Shown piece after piece: positions 41,482 through 50,195 of a DNA stretch of 64,000 bases (position 1 is the stretch's first letter; each line of letters begins with the position of its first letter). Origin of the DNA: JABJAG01 sp038137215 (GTDB lineage: Bacteria; Pseudomonadota; Alphaproteobacteria; UBA6615); NCBI GenBank assembly GCA_038137215.1, contig JAYQBG010000004.1, positions 67,999-131,998 of the forward strand, given 5' to 3'. Position numbers and translations under genes: made by a program. Under the pieces are notes generated by a model. That model made no database searches and was not told where the DNA came from. It worked only from the letters and a program-made list of their open reading frames with translations.

Positions 41482-42048
41482 TCAGGAGATGTCGGAGGTC
41501 AGCAACTTCAATCGTTGCCCCGCCCGACGCAGGCGCTCCTCGACATCGACGGGCGTATCGCCTGTGACGTGCTCGCCGACATCGTAGAAATACCAGAGCC
41601 GCGCCCGAAACGCGGCGTCCTGGACACTGAGACCCGCCTCTTCGAACAGAACTCGGGCCGTCTCCATCCGGCGGTCATCGACTTCGGCCACAGCTTCTGC
41701 CACGTCGGAATCGAACTGTGCCCAGGCGCGCATAGCGTTGTCGTAACGATCGGGATCTTCATGTGCGAGAAACTCCAGAATCGCGCGCATCTTCTCGATG
41801 GGTCCGCCTTCCGTCACGGAAACCTGAGCCAGTACAGGGTCTGTCTGACGACGGGCCCAGTACTCGGGCAATGATCGCAACAGGTCATTTCGATTCTTGA
41901 AATGCCAGTAGAAGCTTCCCTTGGTGACGCCGAGGCGCTCTGCCAGAGGTTCAACCTTTACATGGTCGACCCCCCGTTCCCGCATCAATTCCAGTGCTTC
42001 AGCAAGCCAGGACTCGCGGTCTTGCGATTGGTCGCGCTTCTTATTCAA
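41482..42048 (-). CDS. TetR/AcrR-family regulator
   Basis: 188 residues from the TTG at 42048 (LNKKRDQSQDRESW), which has a GAGGG site; longer in-frame starts (to 42171) overlap the promoter of the divergent gene. N-terminal HTH: EALELMRERGVDHVKVEPLAERLGVTKGSFYWHFKNRNDLL, the TetR pattern. The C-terminal ligand domain is unassigned. It is divergent from the extradiol-dioxygenase-like gene, and a near-palindrome at 42100-42118 lies between, so it is likely their repressor. Confidence 0.9.
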   Translation of the reverse strand: MNKKRDQSQDRESWLAEALELMRERGVDHVKVEPLAERLGVTKGSFYWHFKNRNDLLRSLPEYWARRQTDPVLAQVSVTEGGPIEKMRAILEFLAHEDPDRYDNAMRAWAQFDSDVAEAVAEVDDRRMETARVLFEEAGLSVQDAAFRARLWYFYDVGEHVTGDTPVDVEERLRRAGQRLKLLTSDIS

Positions 42049-42099
42049 AATGCCCTCTTCGACTTGGCAACAACCTATTGACGACGCCTGCGTCACGCA

Positions 42100-42118
42100 A
42101 TACCGTACGCTACCGTAT
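42100..42118. promoter_or_regulatory. Candidate TetR operator
   Basis: ATACCGTACGCTACCGTAT is an imperfect palindrome of pattern ATACNGTANNNTACNGTAT in the intergenic region between the TetR gene and the dioxygenase-like gene. A TTGACG -35-like box at 42078-42083 and TACCGT at 17-bp spacing inside the element suggest that the regulator blocks a plus-strand promoter here. Confidence 0.6.
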
Positions 42119-42210
42119 GGAACGCACATGGCATTCCGCAATCGACAAGTTTCAACTAGACTTAAGTGCAAGAGTCGTCATCCGGACGACCGGCAGGAGG
42201 AAACAGCTAT

Positions 42211-43173
42211 ATGACGGATTCAATTATCAAGGTCGCGGATATTGCGTGGGGCCGCATGCGTTCGCCGGACCTGGACAAGCAGGAAGAGTTCCTGACCCGC
42301 TTCGGCATGATCCGCAGCGAGCGGACGGAAAACGCGCTCTATATGCGCGGCACAGGCACAAGCCACCATATCCATGTGACTGAGCTGGGTAATCCCGGTT
42401 TCATCAGCCTCGCGTTTCGCGCTCGCAACGAAGACGACCTTCACAAGCTGGCCAAGGAGGCCGAGGGAGCCTCAGACGTCGAAGACATTGATGAACCCGG
42501 CGGCGGAAAGCGGGTCCGGTTGACCGAACCGAATGGTTACACCATTGAGGTGGTCCACGGCGTGGCCGAGGTCGATGAAATTCCGGTCGAGCGGCAGCCT
42601 TACAACTTCGGCAATATCGACAAGTACAAGCGCGCCGGCGAACTGTGGCGTCACGATAAGGGCCCGGCCCATGTCATGCGCATCGGCCACGGCGTTCTGG
42701 GCACCACCAAGCTCGAGGAGAGCACGGCCTGGGTGCGCAAGCATATCGGGCTGATCGCGTCGGACGAGGTTTTTGTCGAAGGCGACCAGGACAAGGTAAT
42801 CGCCAGCTTCAACCGCATCGATGCGGGCGAGGAATATGTCGACCACCATGTATTTCTCTATGTCGGCAACGAGCAGGCCGGCCTGAACCATATTTCGTTC
42901 GAAGTCCCCGATTTCGACGATGTGATGATGGGTCATGAATACCTGCGCGACACCGGCGATTACGACCATGTCTGGGGAATCGGCCGTCATGTTCTGGGGA
43001 GCCAGATCTATGACTACTGGAAAGATCCGTGGGGCCGGGTGCATGAGCACTGGGCGGACACCGATACCCTCAACAATGCCTATGGCACACGTTATGTGCC
43101 GGCTGAAGAAGGTCTGAATTCCCAGTGGGGCGAACCGGCGCCGATGGAGTTCATCAACCACGTCAGCCCCTAG
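42211..43173 (+). CDS. VOC-family protein, extradiol (catechol-type) dioxygenase-like
   Basis: 320-residue two-domain vicinal-oxygen-chelate protein resembling catechol 2,3-dioxygenases and related ring-cleavage enzymes. The second domain shows metal-ligand-like positions: His in MRIGHGVLGTT, His in AGLNHISFEV and Glu in GRVHEHWADTD. ATG 42211 has an ideal AGGAGG site. It is followed by a clear terminator, so it is a monocistronic transcript under the TetR regulator. Aromatic ring cleavage is likely, but the substrate is unknown. Confidence 0.88.
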   Translation: MTDSIIKVADIAWGRMRSPDLDKQEEFLTRFGMIRSERTENALYMRGTGTSHHIHVTELGNPGFISLAFRARNEDDLHKLAKEAEGASDVEDIDEPGGGKRVRLTEPNGYTIEVVHGVAEVDEIPVERQPYNFGNIDKYKRAGELWRHDKGPAHVMRIGHGVLGTTKLEESTAWVRKHIGLIASDEVFVEGDQDKVIASFNRIDAGEEYVDHHVFLYVGNEQAGLNHISFEVPDFDDVMMGHEYLRDTGDYDHVWGIGRHVLGSQIYDYWKDPWGRVHEHWADTDTLNNAYGTRYVPAEEGLNSQWGEPAPMEFINHVSP

Positions 43174-43193
43174 CGACCAGTTCGTTTGCGATC

Positions 43194-43225
43194 ACGGCCC
43201 GGCCTCCCCGCCGGGCCGTTTTCGT
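43194..43225 (+). terminator. Rho-independent terminator after VOC gene
   Basis: ACGGCCCGGC and GCCGGGCCGT form a perfect 10-bp stem around CTCCCC, followed by TTTCGTTTG. It lies 21 bp after the VOC stop. Confidence 0.9.
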
Positions 43226-43298
43226 TTGTGTCGCCTATTGCTTGGCCCGCACACTCATTTCTGGCAGAGAAGTCTCAACCCAAGCCGATTTCGAGCCC

Positions 43299-44984
43299 AT
43301 GACCGAACTCACAGACTCTGACACCGACATCTCGCCTCACGATTTCATTCGTGAAAAAGTCCGCGCCGATCTGGACACGGGCCTGCATGACCAGGTTGTG
43401 ACGCGCTTCCCGCCGGAACCAAACGGCTTTCTGCATATTGGTCATGCCAAATCGATCTGTCTGAATTTCGGTATCGCATCGGAATTCGGCGGGCGATGCA
43501 ATCTGCGTTTCGACGATACGAACCCGGCCAAGGAAGACGAGACCTACATCGACGCGATCCAGGAAGACGTACGCTGGCTGGGTTTCGACTGGGGCGAAAA
43601 CCTGTTCCATGCATCGGACTATTTCGAACAACTCTACGACTGGGCCTGCCACCTGATCGAAACCGGCAAGGCCTATGTGGATGACCTCTCCGCTGATGAA
43701 ATCCGGGAATATCGCGGCACCCTGACCGAACCCGGTCGGCCGAGCCCCTATCGGGACCGGCCGGCTGCGGAGAACCTGGATCTGTTTGCCCGGATGCGCG
43801 CCGGGGAATTCCCAGATGGCGCAAAGGTCCTTCGCGCCAGGATCGATATGAGTTCCGGCAACATCAATCTGCGCGACCCGGTTCTGTACCGGATCATCCG
43901 CCACCCGCATCCGCGCACGGGGGATGCGTGGTGCATCTACCCCAACTACGACTTCGCACATGGTCAGTCGGACGCCATCGAAGGGGTAACCCATTCGGTG
44001 TGCACTCTGGAGTTCGAGGACCACCGACCGCTGTATGACTGGTTTCTTGAAAACCTGCCTGTCCCCGCTCGTCCGCGACAGTATGAGTTCGGGCGCCTTA
44101 ACCTCGGCCATACGGTGTTGTCCAAACGCCGACTGAACCAACTCGTTGCCGATCAGCATGTTGCCGGATGGGACGATCCCCGGATGCCAACCGTATCGGG
44201 CCTGCGGCGCCGTGGCGTTCCGGCAACCGCAATTCGCGATTTCATCGGCCGGCTGGGTGTCACCAAGGCCGATGGGCTGGTCGAAATGTCATATCTGGAG
44301 AACACCATCCGCGAACACCTGAACCAGACCGCACGGCGGCGGATGGCCGTGCTCGATCCGGTCAAACTGGTGATCGAAAATTACCCGGAAGGCCAGACCG
44401 AGGAGCTCGAGGCCGTTAACAACCCGGCCGACGAGAACTCGGACACGCGCATGGTTCCCTTCGGCCGGGAACTGTGGGTTGAGCGTGACGACTACATGGA
44501 CGACGCGCCCAAGAAGTTCCGGCGCCTGACCATCGGCCGGGAAGTTCGGTTGCGTTTCGCCTATTTCGTGACCTGTACCGACGTCATCAAGGACGACGCC
44601 GGGAACGTCACGGAGATCCGCTGCACCTATGATCCGGATTCGCGCGGTGGCGATTCGCCCGATGGCCGGAAAGTTCGCGGCACGATCCATTGGGCGTCCG
44701 CCGCTCATGCGGTCGAGGCCGAGGTCCGGCTGTACGACCACCTCTTCGCCGCAGAAGAACCCGGCAAGGAACGCGATTGGCTGGAGGACCTGAACCCGGA
44801 CTCGCTCGAAGTCCGCATAGGTTGTTTCCTCGAGCCGTCCCTGAGCGAAGCCGAAACCGGGGTGCCGGTCCAGTTCGAACGGCTCGGTTATTTCTGTGCC
44901 GACCCCGATTCCGCACCCGATGCGCTGGTGTTCAACCGCACCGTCGGCCTGCGGGACAGCTGGGCCAAGGTCAAAGGGACGTAG
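43299..44984 (+). CDS. glnS: Glutaminyl-tRNA synthetase
   Basis: Class Ic aminoacyl-tRNA synthetase charging tRNA-Gln. 561 residues from the ATG at 43299 (MTELTDSDTDISPHD). Signatures: RFPPEPNGFLHIGHAKS with HIGH at about 46-49, LRFDDTNPAKED, and VLSKRRL as the KMSKS-like loop (about 273). The C-terminal anticodon-binding domain is complete. An in-frame upstream extension to 43125 is non-coding. Presence of glnS means direct charging rather than the GatCAB route alone. Confidence 0.96.
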   Translation: MTELTDSDTDISPHDFIREKVRADLDTGLHDQVVTRFPPEPNGFLHIGHAKSICLNFGIASEFGGRCNLRFDDTNPAKEDETYIDAIQEDVRWLGFDWGENLFHASDYFEQLYDWACHLIETGKAYVDDLSADEIREYRGTLTEPGRPSPYRDRPAAENLDLFARMRAGEFPDGAKVLRARIDMSSGNINLRDPVLYRIIRHPHPRTGDAWCIYPNYDFAHGQSDAIEGVTHSVCTLEFEDHRPLYDWFLENLPVPARPRQYEFGRLNLGHTVLSKRRLNQLVADQHVAGWDDPRMPTVSGLRRRGVPATAIRDFIGRLGVTKADGLVEMSYLENTIREHLNQTARRRMAVLDPVKLVIENYPEGQTEELEAVNNPADENSDTRMVPFGRELWVERDDYMDDAPKKFRRLTIGREVRLRFAYFVTCTDVIKDDAGNVTEIRCTYDPDSRGGDSPDGRKVRGTIHWASAAHAVEAEVRLYDHLFAAEEPGKERDWLEDLNPDSLEVRIGCFLEPSLSEAETGVPVQFERLGYFCADPDSAPDALVFNRTVGLRDSWAKVKGT

Positions 44985-45027
44985 ATTCAACCGGGCCGTG
45001 CACCCTCTTTCAAACACGGAGTTTTTA

Positions 45028-45402
45028 ATGGAAATCAATATCCCCGAGGTCCTTGCCGAGCTCACGGCAGCCCATGACCGCTATGAACAGGCGCTGGTCA
45101 CGAATGATGTTGCCGTTCTCGACGAGTTGTTCTGGAACAACGAACTGACACTGCGTTACGGGATCAACGAACAGCTTTACGGACACGAGCAGATCGCTGC
45201 ATTCCGTGCCGCGCGCTCATCGGTCGGGCTTGAACGGACCACCGATCCGGTCGTGGTGACCACCTATGGCCGGGATTTCGGAACCGCCAATCTGGAATTC
45301 TATCGGGAGAGCGTCGGCGGGATTGGCCGGCAAAGCCAGACCTGGGTCCGCATGCCGGAGGGCTGGCGTATCGTTGCCGCCCATGTGAGCGTCATCAAAT
45401 AG
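45028..45402 (+). CDS. AtzH-like (DUF3225) protein
   Basis: 124-residue SnoaL/NTF2-fold protein, DUF3225 family. MEINIPEVLAELTAAHDRYEQAL, LYGHEQIAAFRAARSSVG and YGRDFGTANLEFYRE and SQTWVRMPEGWRIVAAHVS match AtzH, which acts in cyanuric-acid-related amidohydrolase pathways or as an auxiliary factor; other members are uncharacterised. It lies 43 bp after glnS and before a bidirectional terminator. Function here is inferred only by family resemblance. Confidence 0.82.
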   Translation: MEINIPEVLAELTAAHDRYEQALVTNDVAVLDELFWNNELTLRYGINEQLYGHEQIAAFRAARSSVGLERTTDPVVVTTYGRDFGTANLEFYRESVGGIGRQSQTWVRMPEGWRIVAAHVSVIK

Positions 45403-45403
45403 A

Positions 45404-45431
45404 AAAAGGCCGCTCGGAAGAGCGGCCTTTT
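45404..45431. terminator. Bidirectional terminator between AtzH-like gene and pckG
   Basis: AAAAGGCCGCTC and GAGCGGCCTTTT make a perfect 12-bp stem around GGAA, with A and T runs on both sides, so it can stop transcription of both convergent genes. Confidence 0.92.
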
Positions 45432-45451
45432 CCAGATATTCCTGCGTGCCG

Positions 45452-47278
45452 TTAGCTGGCAGCGCGCCAGATTTCCGGGGCATCCTCCATGTCGGAGAGT
45501 AGCGCCTGACGCTGGGCCTCCATTTCTTCGGGAAGCCGGCCAGCAAAACTGTCAAACAGTTCCTTCTGCGATTCAGCTTCCTGACTGCCATCGGCGCGCG
45601 CAAGATCCATGATCCCGCTGAAGGCATCTGACGAAAAATCGAGCCCCGTCCAGTTCAGATCCTGGTAGCGCGGCATATTGCCGAGCGGTCCCTCGACAGC
45701 ATCCACATTTCCATGGACGCGGTCGCAGACCCATTCCAGAACGCGCATATTCTCGCCGAAGCCCGGCCAGATGAAGTTTCCGGCCTCGTCCTTGCGGAAC
45801 CAGTTGACCCGGAAAATTTTCGGCAACGCGAGGTTCTTGTCAGCAAAGCCAAGCCAATGCTGGAAGTAGTCGGCCATGTTGTATCCGCAGAACGGCAGCA
45901 TCGCCATCGGATCACGTCGGATCGCGGCCTGATTGTCAGCCGCTGCCGTGGCTTCGGACCCCATGGTGGCCGCCATATAGACACCGTGCTCCCAGTCCTT
46001 GGCCTCATAGACCAGCGGGAAGGTACTGCTGAGGCGGCCGCCGAACACGAAGGCGTCAATCGGCACACCTGCCGGGTCGTCCCAGGCCGGATCAAGGCTG
46101 GGGCAGTTGATCGCGGCCACCGTGAAGCGTGCATTCGCATGCGCTGCCAGGCGTCCGCAATCGGGCGTCCAGTCATTGCCCTGCCAGTCGATCAGATGGT
46201 CCGGCGCGTCGCCATCCTTGCCTTCCCACCAGACGTCACCGTCATCGGTGAGGGCCACATTGGTGAAGATCGTGTCCTTGACGATCATCTTCATGGCGTT
46301 CGGATTGGTCTTGGTTGAGGTGCCCGGCACCACGCCGAAGTAGCCTGCTTCTGGATTGATGGCATGGAGGCGCCCGTCATCGCCGGGCTTAATCCAGGCA
46401 ATATCGTCACCGACGGTGCTAACCGTCCAGCCTTCATAGCCCTCGGGCGGAATCAGCATGGCCAGATTGGTTTTGCCGCAGGCGCTCGGAAAGGCCGCTG
46501 CAATATATGTCTTCTCGCCCTTCGGAGAGGTCAGACCGAGAATCAGCATGTGCTCGGCCAGCCAGCCTTCTTCCTTCGCCATGATTGAGGCGATCCGAAG
46601 TGAGAAGCACTTCTTCCCGAGCAGCGCATTGCCGCCATAGCCACTGCCATAGGACCAGATCGAATGATCCTGCGGGTAGTGGACGATGTATTTGGTCTTG
46701 TTGCACGGCCAGACCACGTCTTCCTGACCGGGCTCAAGGGGTGCGCCCACAGAATGCAGACACGGAACAAAGTCGCCGTCGCCAAGGACGTCGAGGGCAG
46801 CCTGCCCCATTCGGGTCATGATCTTCATGCTGGCGGCAACATAGGGCGAGTCAGAGAGCTGCACGCCGATATGGGCGATATGCGATCCGATCGGCCCCAT
46901 GCTGAACGGGATGACATACATCGTTCGGCCGCGCATGCAGCCGTCGAACAACTCGTTCATGGTCGCGCGCATCTCGTCCGGCGCAATCCAATTGTTGTTC
47001 GGACCCGCATCTTCCTCATTGTCCCAGCAAACGAAAGTCCGGTCCTCAACCCGGGCTACATCGTTGGGGTCCGAACGCGCGAGAAAACAACCGGGACGGA
47101 GTTCCTGATTTAGCGGAATGAGCATTCCGCTCTCGACCATCTGCGCGGTCAGCCGCTCATATTCTTCCTGAGACCCATCACACCAATAGATGTCATCCGG
47201 CTTGGTCAGTGCCGCGACCTCCTCGACCCAGGCAAGCAGTTTCTGATTGCCGGTTTTTCCGTTTTCAGCCTGTGCCAT
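45452..47278 (-). CDS. pckG: Phosphoenolpyruvate carboxykinase (GTP)
   Basis: 608-residue PEPCK that converts oxaloacetate and GTP to phosphoenolpyruvate, CO2 and GDP in gluconeogenesis. The kinase loop AFPSACGKTNLAML (about 262-275), with catalytic Cys at about 267, is diagnostic of the GTP-dependent class; SGYGGNALLGKKCF and MTRMGQAALDVLG are also as expected. It is transcribed toward the bidirectional terminator; the 142-bp gap to pyk probably holds its promoter. Confidence 0.95.
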   Translation of the reverse strand: MAQAENGKTGNQKLLAWVEEVAALTKPDDIYWCDGSQEEYERLTAQMVESGMLIPLNQELRPGCFLARSDPNDVARVEDRTFVCWDNEEDAGPNNNWIAPDEMRATMNELFDGCMRGRTMYVIPFSMGPIGSHIAHIGVQLSDSPYVAASMKIMTRMGQAALDVLGDGDFVPCLHSVGAPLEPGQEDVVWPCNKTKYIVHYPQDHSIWSYGSGYGGNALLGKKCFSLRIASIMAKEEGWLAEHMLILGLTSPKGEKTYIAAAFPSACGKTNLAMLIPPEGYEGWTVSTVGDDIAWIKPGDDGRLHAINPEAGYFGVVPGTSTKTNPNAMKMIVKDTIFTNVALTDDGDVWWEGKDGDAPDHLIDWQGNDWTPDCGRLAAHANARFTVAAINCPSLDPAWDDPAGVPIDAFVFGGRLSSTFPLVYEAKDWEHGVYMAATMGSEATAAADNQAAIRRDPMAMLPFCGYNMADYFQHWLGFADKNLALPKIFRVNWFRKDEAGNFIWPGFGENMRVLEWVCDRVHGNVDAVEGPLGNMPRYQDLNWTGLDFSSDAFSGIMDLARADGSQEAESQKELFDSFAGRLPEEMEAQRQALLSDMEDAPEIWRAAS

Positions 47279-47420
47279 ATGGCCTCCCTATGGACTTTTG
47301 CCGCCGTTTTCCTAAACGACAATTTGGTGACACTAAGCCAAACGACTCGGGGGATGTAAACAGCCGAGAGGGGATATTTCTGGGGGCGAATCTGGCGCCT
47401 TTTGCCGCAGCGGAATGAAA

Positions 47421-48857
47421 CTAGTTCCGTCCCCGACCACGCTCGGTTCCCACAGTCGCGATCCGCAGGATATTGGTCCGTCCCGGAGAACCGAATGGCA
47501 CCCCTGCGGTAATCACAAGCCGGTCGCCGGTCGTTGCGAATTCTTCACCCTCCGCAACCCGACTGGCACGGATGACCATATCGAGGAAACTGGAAGCATC
47601 TTCGGTCTGAACGCAGTGGACCCCCCAGGCCAACGCAAGCCGGCGCGCTGTCTGCGTCACCGGCGTGAGGACAAGGATCGGAACCTCCGGCCGCTCGCGC
47701 GACGCCCGCAAGCCCGTCGAACCCGACGCGGTGTAGCAGATGATTGCTGCCGCATTCAGGGTCTCGGCCACCTGTCGCGCTGCCAGCGTGATTGCATCGG
47801 CCGTGGTTGTTTCAGGTTCAATACGCCCGGCATCAATGGCTTCGCGAAACTGCTCGTCATGTTCGACCTCCTGCGCCACGCGGTCCATCATCTGCACGGC
47901 CTCAACCGGATAGTCGCCAACAGCGGATTCACCCGACAACATCACCGCATCCGCCCCCTCGAAAACGGCATTGGCGACATCCGAAACTTCCGCGCGGGTC
48001 GGCACCGGCGCCTCGATCATCGATTCAAGCATTTGCGTTGCCACCACAACCGGCTTTCCGGCACGCCGGCCCGCGCGGGTGATGTGTTTCTGGATCGCCG
48101 GGACTTTCTCGATCGGCAGCTCAACCCCGAGGTCGCCGCGCGCCACCATGATCCCATCAGCGATTTCGATGATCTCTTCAAGATGATCGAGGGCACGCGG
48201 TTTCTCAATCTTGGCCATGACAGATGCGCGTCCCGCGACGATCTTCTTGGCCTCAGCAACATCAGCAGGGCGCTGTACGAAGGACAAAGCAATCCAGTCC
48301 ACATCGAGCGTCAGAGCAAAATCGAGATCACGCCGATCTTTCGGCGAGAGAGCAGGAACCGGCAGAACCACATCCGGAACATTGACGCCCTTGTTCGATG
48401 ACAAAGGGCCACCCACGACCACACGCGTCCGCGCGAAATCTGCCCCCGCCTCCAGGACCTCCAGACGCAGCTTGCCATCGTCAAGCAACAGGGTTGCGCC
48501 CTCGGAAATCGCTTCGAAGATTTCCTTGTGCGGCAGTTCAACCACCGCCGCATCACCGACGCCGTGTTTCAGTTGCAACCGAAATTCTGCCCCGTCCTCG
48601 AGAACCGTATCCGGCGCGACCTCTCCGACACGCAATTTCGGCCCCTGCAAATCCGCCAGAATTCCAATCGGACGGCCAAGCTCTTTCTCCACCTTGCGGA
48701 TGCGGTCATACATCTCGCGTACACCCTCATCGGTGCCGTGGCTCATATTCAACCGAAAGGCGTCCGCACCGGCTTCAAAAAGCCTGCGGATCATCTCCTC
48801 CGAAGCGCTCGCCGGCCCGAGCGTGGCAAGCACCTTCACGTTTCTCTGACGGCGCAT
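47421..48857 (-). CDS. pyk: Pyruvate kinase
   Basis: 478-residue glycolytic enzyme. MRRQRNVKVLATLGPAS, DAFRLNMSHGT, ADLQGPKLRVGEV, IMAKIEKPRALDHL, DGIMVARGDLGVELP and VVATQMLESM mark the family; the C-terminal effector domain is present. Located just upstream of pckG, so glycolytic and gluconeogenic enzymes of the PEP node are clustered. The antisense ORFs in this region are not coding. Confidence 0.95.
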   Translation of the reverse strand: MRRQRNVKVLATLGPASASEEMIRRLFEAGADAFRLNMSHGTDEGVREMYDRIRKVEKELGRPIGILADLQGPKLRVGEVAPDTVLEDGAEFRLQLKHGVGDAAVVELPHKEIFEAISEGATLLLDDGKLRLEVLEAGADFARTRVVVGGPLSSNKGVNVPDVVLPVPALSPKDRRDLDFALTLDVDWIALSFVQRPADVAEAKKIVAGRASVMAKIEKPRALDHLEEIIEIADGIMVARGDLGVELPIEKVPAIQKHITRAGRRAGKPVVVATQMLESMIEAPVPTRAEVSDVANAVFEGADAVMLSGESAVGDYPVEAVQMMDRVAQEVEHDEQFREAIDAGRIEPETTTADAITLAARQVAETLNAAAIICYTASGSTGLRASRERPEVPILVLTPVTQTARRLALAWGVHCVQTEDASSFLDMVIRASRVAEGEEFATTGDRLVITAGVPFGSPGRTNILRIATVGTERGRGRN

Positions 48858-48893
48858 GGTGTCGTTTCCCCTAGTACTTCGGCATTGAGCAGA

Positions 48894-49235
48894 TCACGTT
48901 GCACATTCGATGCATCGCGCAGCGGCCGGGTCGAAGTGTAACCGCTTCGCCGGAATATCGTCCCCGCATGACACGCAATACCCGTAATCTTCATTGTCGA
49001 TACGCTTCAGCGCTGCGTCGATCAATCGCAACCTTTGCTGCCGACGGACTTCTTCGGCCTGCGCCATCGCCTGCCCCTGGAGTGCATCCATCCGCGACAG
49101 GCGACCGACGCTCTGTTGATCCAACGTCACGGGTGTCCGTTTGAATGCCGTGGTTTCGCTGGAGTTGAGCAAGGCTGCCTTTTCGGCAGACAGAGCTTCC
49201 CGCATGGCCATGGGGTCGATCGCGTCTTTGTCCAT
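48894..49235 (-). CDS. DksA/TraR-family zinc-finger protein
   Basis: 113 residues from the ATG at 49235 (MDKDAIDPMAMREALSAEK). N-terminal coiled coil followed by the four-cysteine zinc finger CVSCGDDIPAKRL and CIEC, as in DksA. It may modulate RNA polymerase with ppGpp, but acidic tip residues of canonical DksA were not checked. Lies 36 bp upstream of pyk on the same strand. Confidence 0.85.
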   Translation of the reverse strand: MDKDAIDPMAMREALSAEKAALLNSSETTAFKRTPVTLDQQSVGRLSRMDALQGQAMAQAEEVRRQQRLRLIDAALKRIDNEDYGYCVSCGDDIPAKRLHFDPAAARCIECAT

Positions 49236-49356
49236 GACGACATTGGGGCAAGCCCGGATAGAGAAATCAAGGCCCGGGACCAAACACGTCCTGCGTCTCT
49301 GCCAGCCGGCGCCATTTGTGACTAAACTCACACGCGAGGAATCAAACGGGAGCAAG

Positions 49357-50136
49357 ATGATGAACAGGTTTCAGGACAAAGTCTGTGTCGTGGCGGGGGG
49401 TGCGCGGGGAATTGGCGCAGAAACCGCCCGCAGGTACCTGGCAGAAGGCGGCAAGGTGATTGTCGGAGATGTCATCGACGAGGCCGGTGAAGAGTTGGCA
49501 AACGAGCTTGGTCCAAACGCCGCCTATGTCCATCTGGACGTAAGCGATCCTGAATCCTGTTCGGCAGCCATCCGCTCCGCGATCGAAACTTTCGGGCGTC
49601 TCGATGGCCTGGTGAACAGCGCGATACGGATGGCTCCCGGTGCGCTTCTGGATTTATCCCTCGAGGACTGGAACACGGTCCTCGGGGTCGGTTTAACCGG
49701 CACCTTTCTTATGACCCAGGCCGCAGGCCGCTGGTGGATCGAGAACGACCACCCCGGTTCCGTCGTGAATCTGTCATCGACCGGCGGTCTGCAGCCCTAC
49801 GGGCTGGCCGGAGGATACAGCACGACAAAGGCCGGTGTGATCATGCTGTCACGGCAATTCGGGATCGAATGGGCCCGCAAGGACATCCGGGTCAACGTGG
49901 TTTGCCCGGGACATACGGAGACACCGCTCACAGCCTATATGCGCGACCCCGAGATCAAGCAGGCGCGCGCAGAGGCGACACCCGCCGGACGCGTGGGACA
50001 GCCCGAAGATATCGCGGCAGGCATTCTGTTTCTTCTGTCCGACGATGCGGCCTACATCACGGCGACCCAGCTCGATGTGGATGGAGGCATGGCACGAAGC
50101 CTGTTCAACCACATGCCCGGCCGGAAATGGGACTGA
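49357..50136 (+). CDS. SDR-family oxidoreductase
   Basis: 259-residue short-chain dehydrogenase. Glycine motif VAGGARGIGAETAR, LVNSAI in place of the usual NNAG, active-site GYSTTKAG (Tyr and Lys) and PGHTETPL after the catalytic region. ATG at 49357 follows a GGGAGC site; a shorter form from 49360 is possible. The atypical NSA motif may affect cofactor or substrate preference. Transcribed toward the OmpA terminator. Confidence 0.88.
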   Translation: MMNRFQDKVCVVAGGARGIGAETARRYLAEGGKVIVGDVIDEAGEELANELGPNAAYVHLDVSDPESCSAAIRSAIETFGRLDGLVNSAIRMAPGALLDLSLEDWNTVLGVGLTGTFLMTQAAGRWWIENDHPGSVVNLSSTGGLQPYGLAGGYSTTKAGVIMLSRQFGIEWARKDIRVNVVCPGHTETPLTAYMRDPEIKQARAEATPAGRVGQPEDIAAGILFLLSDDAAYITATQLDVDGGMARSLFNHMPGRKWD

Positions 50137-50165
50137 CCACAAAACGCTGAAACGCTCCTGCAAAC

Positions 50166-50195
50166 ATAAAAAGGGCCGGCGAACGGATTCGCCGG
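50166..50195 (-). terminator. Rho-independent terminator within the OmpA remnant
   Basis: On the minus strand CCGGCGAA and TTCGCCGG pair around TCCG, followed by CCCTTTTTATG. It coincides with the last recognisable codons of the broken OmpA gene. Confidence 0.9.
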
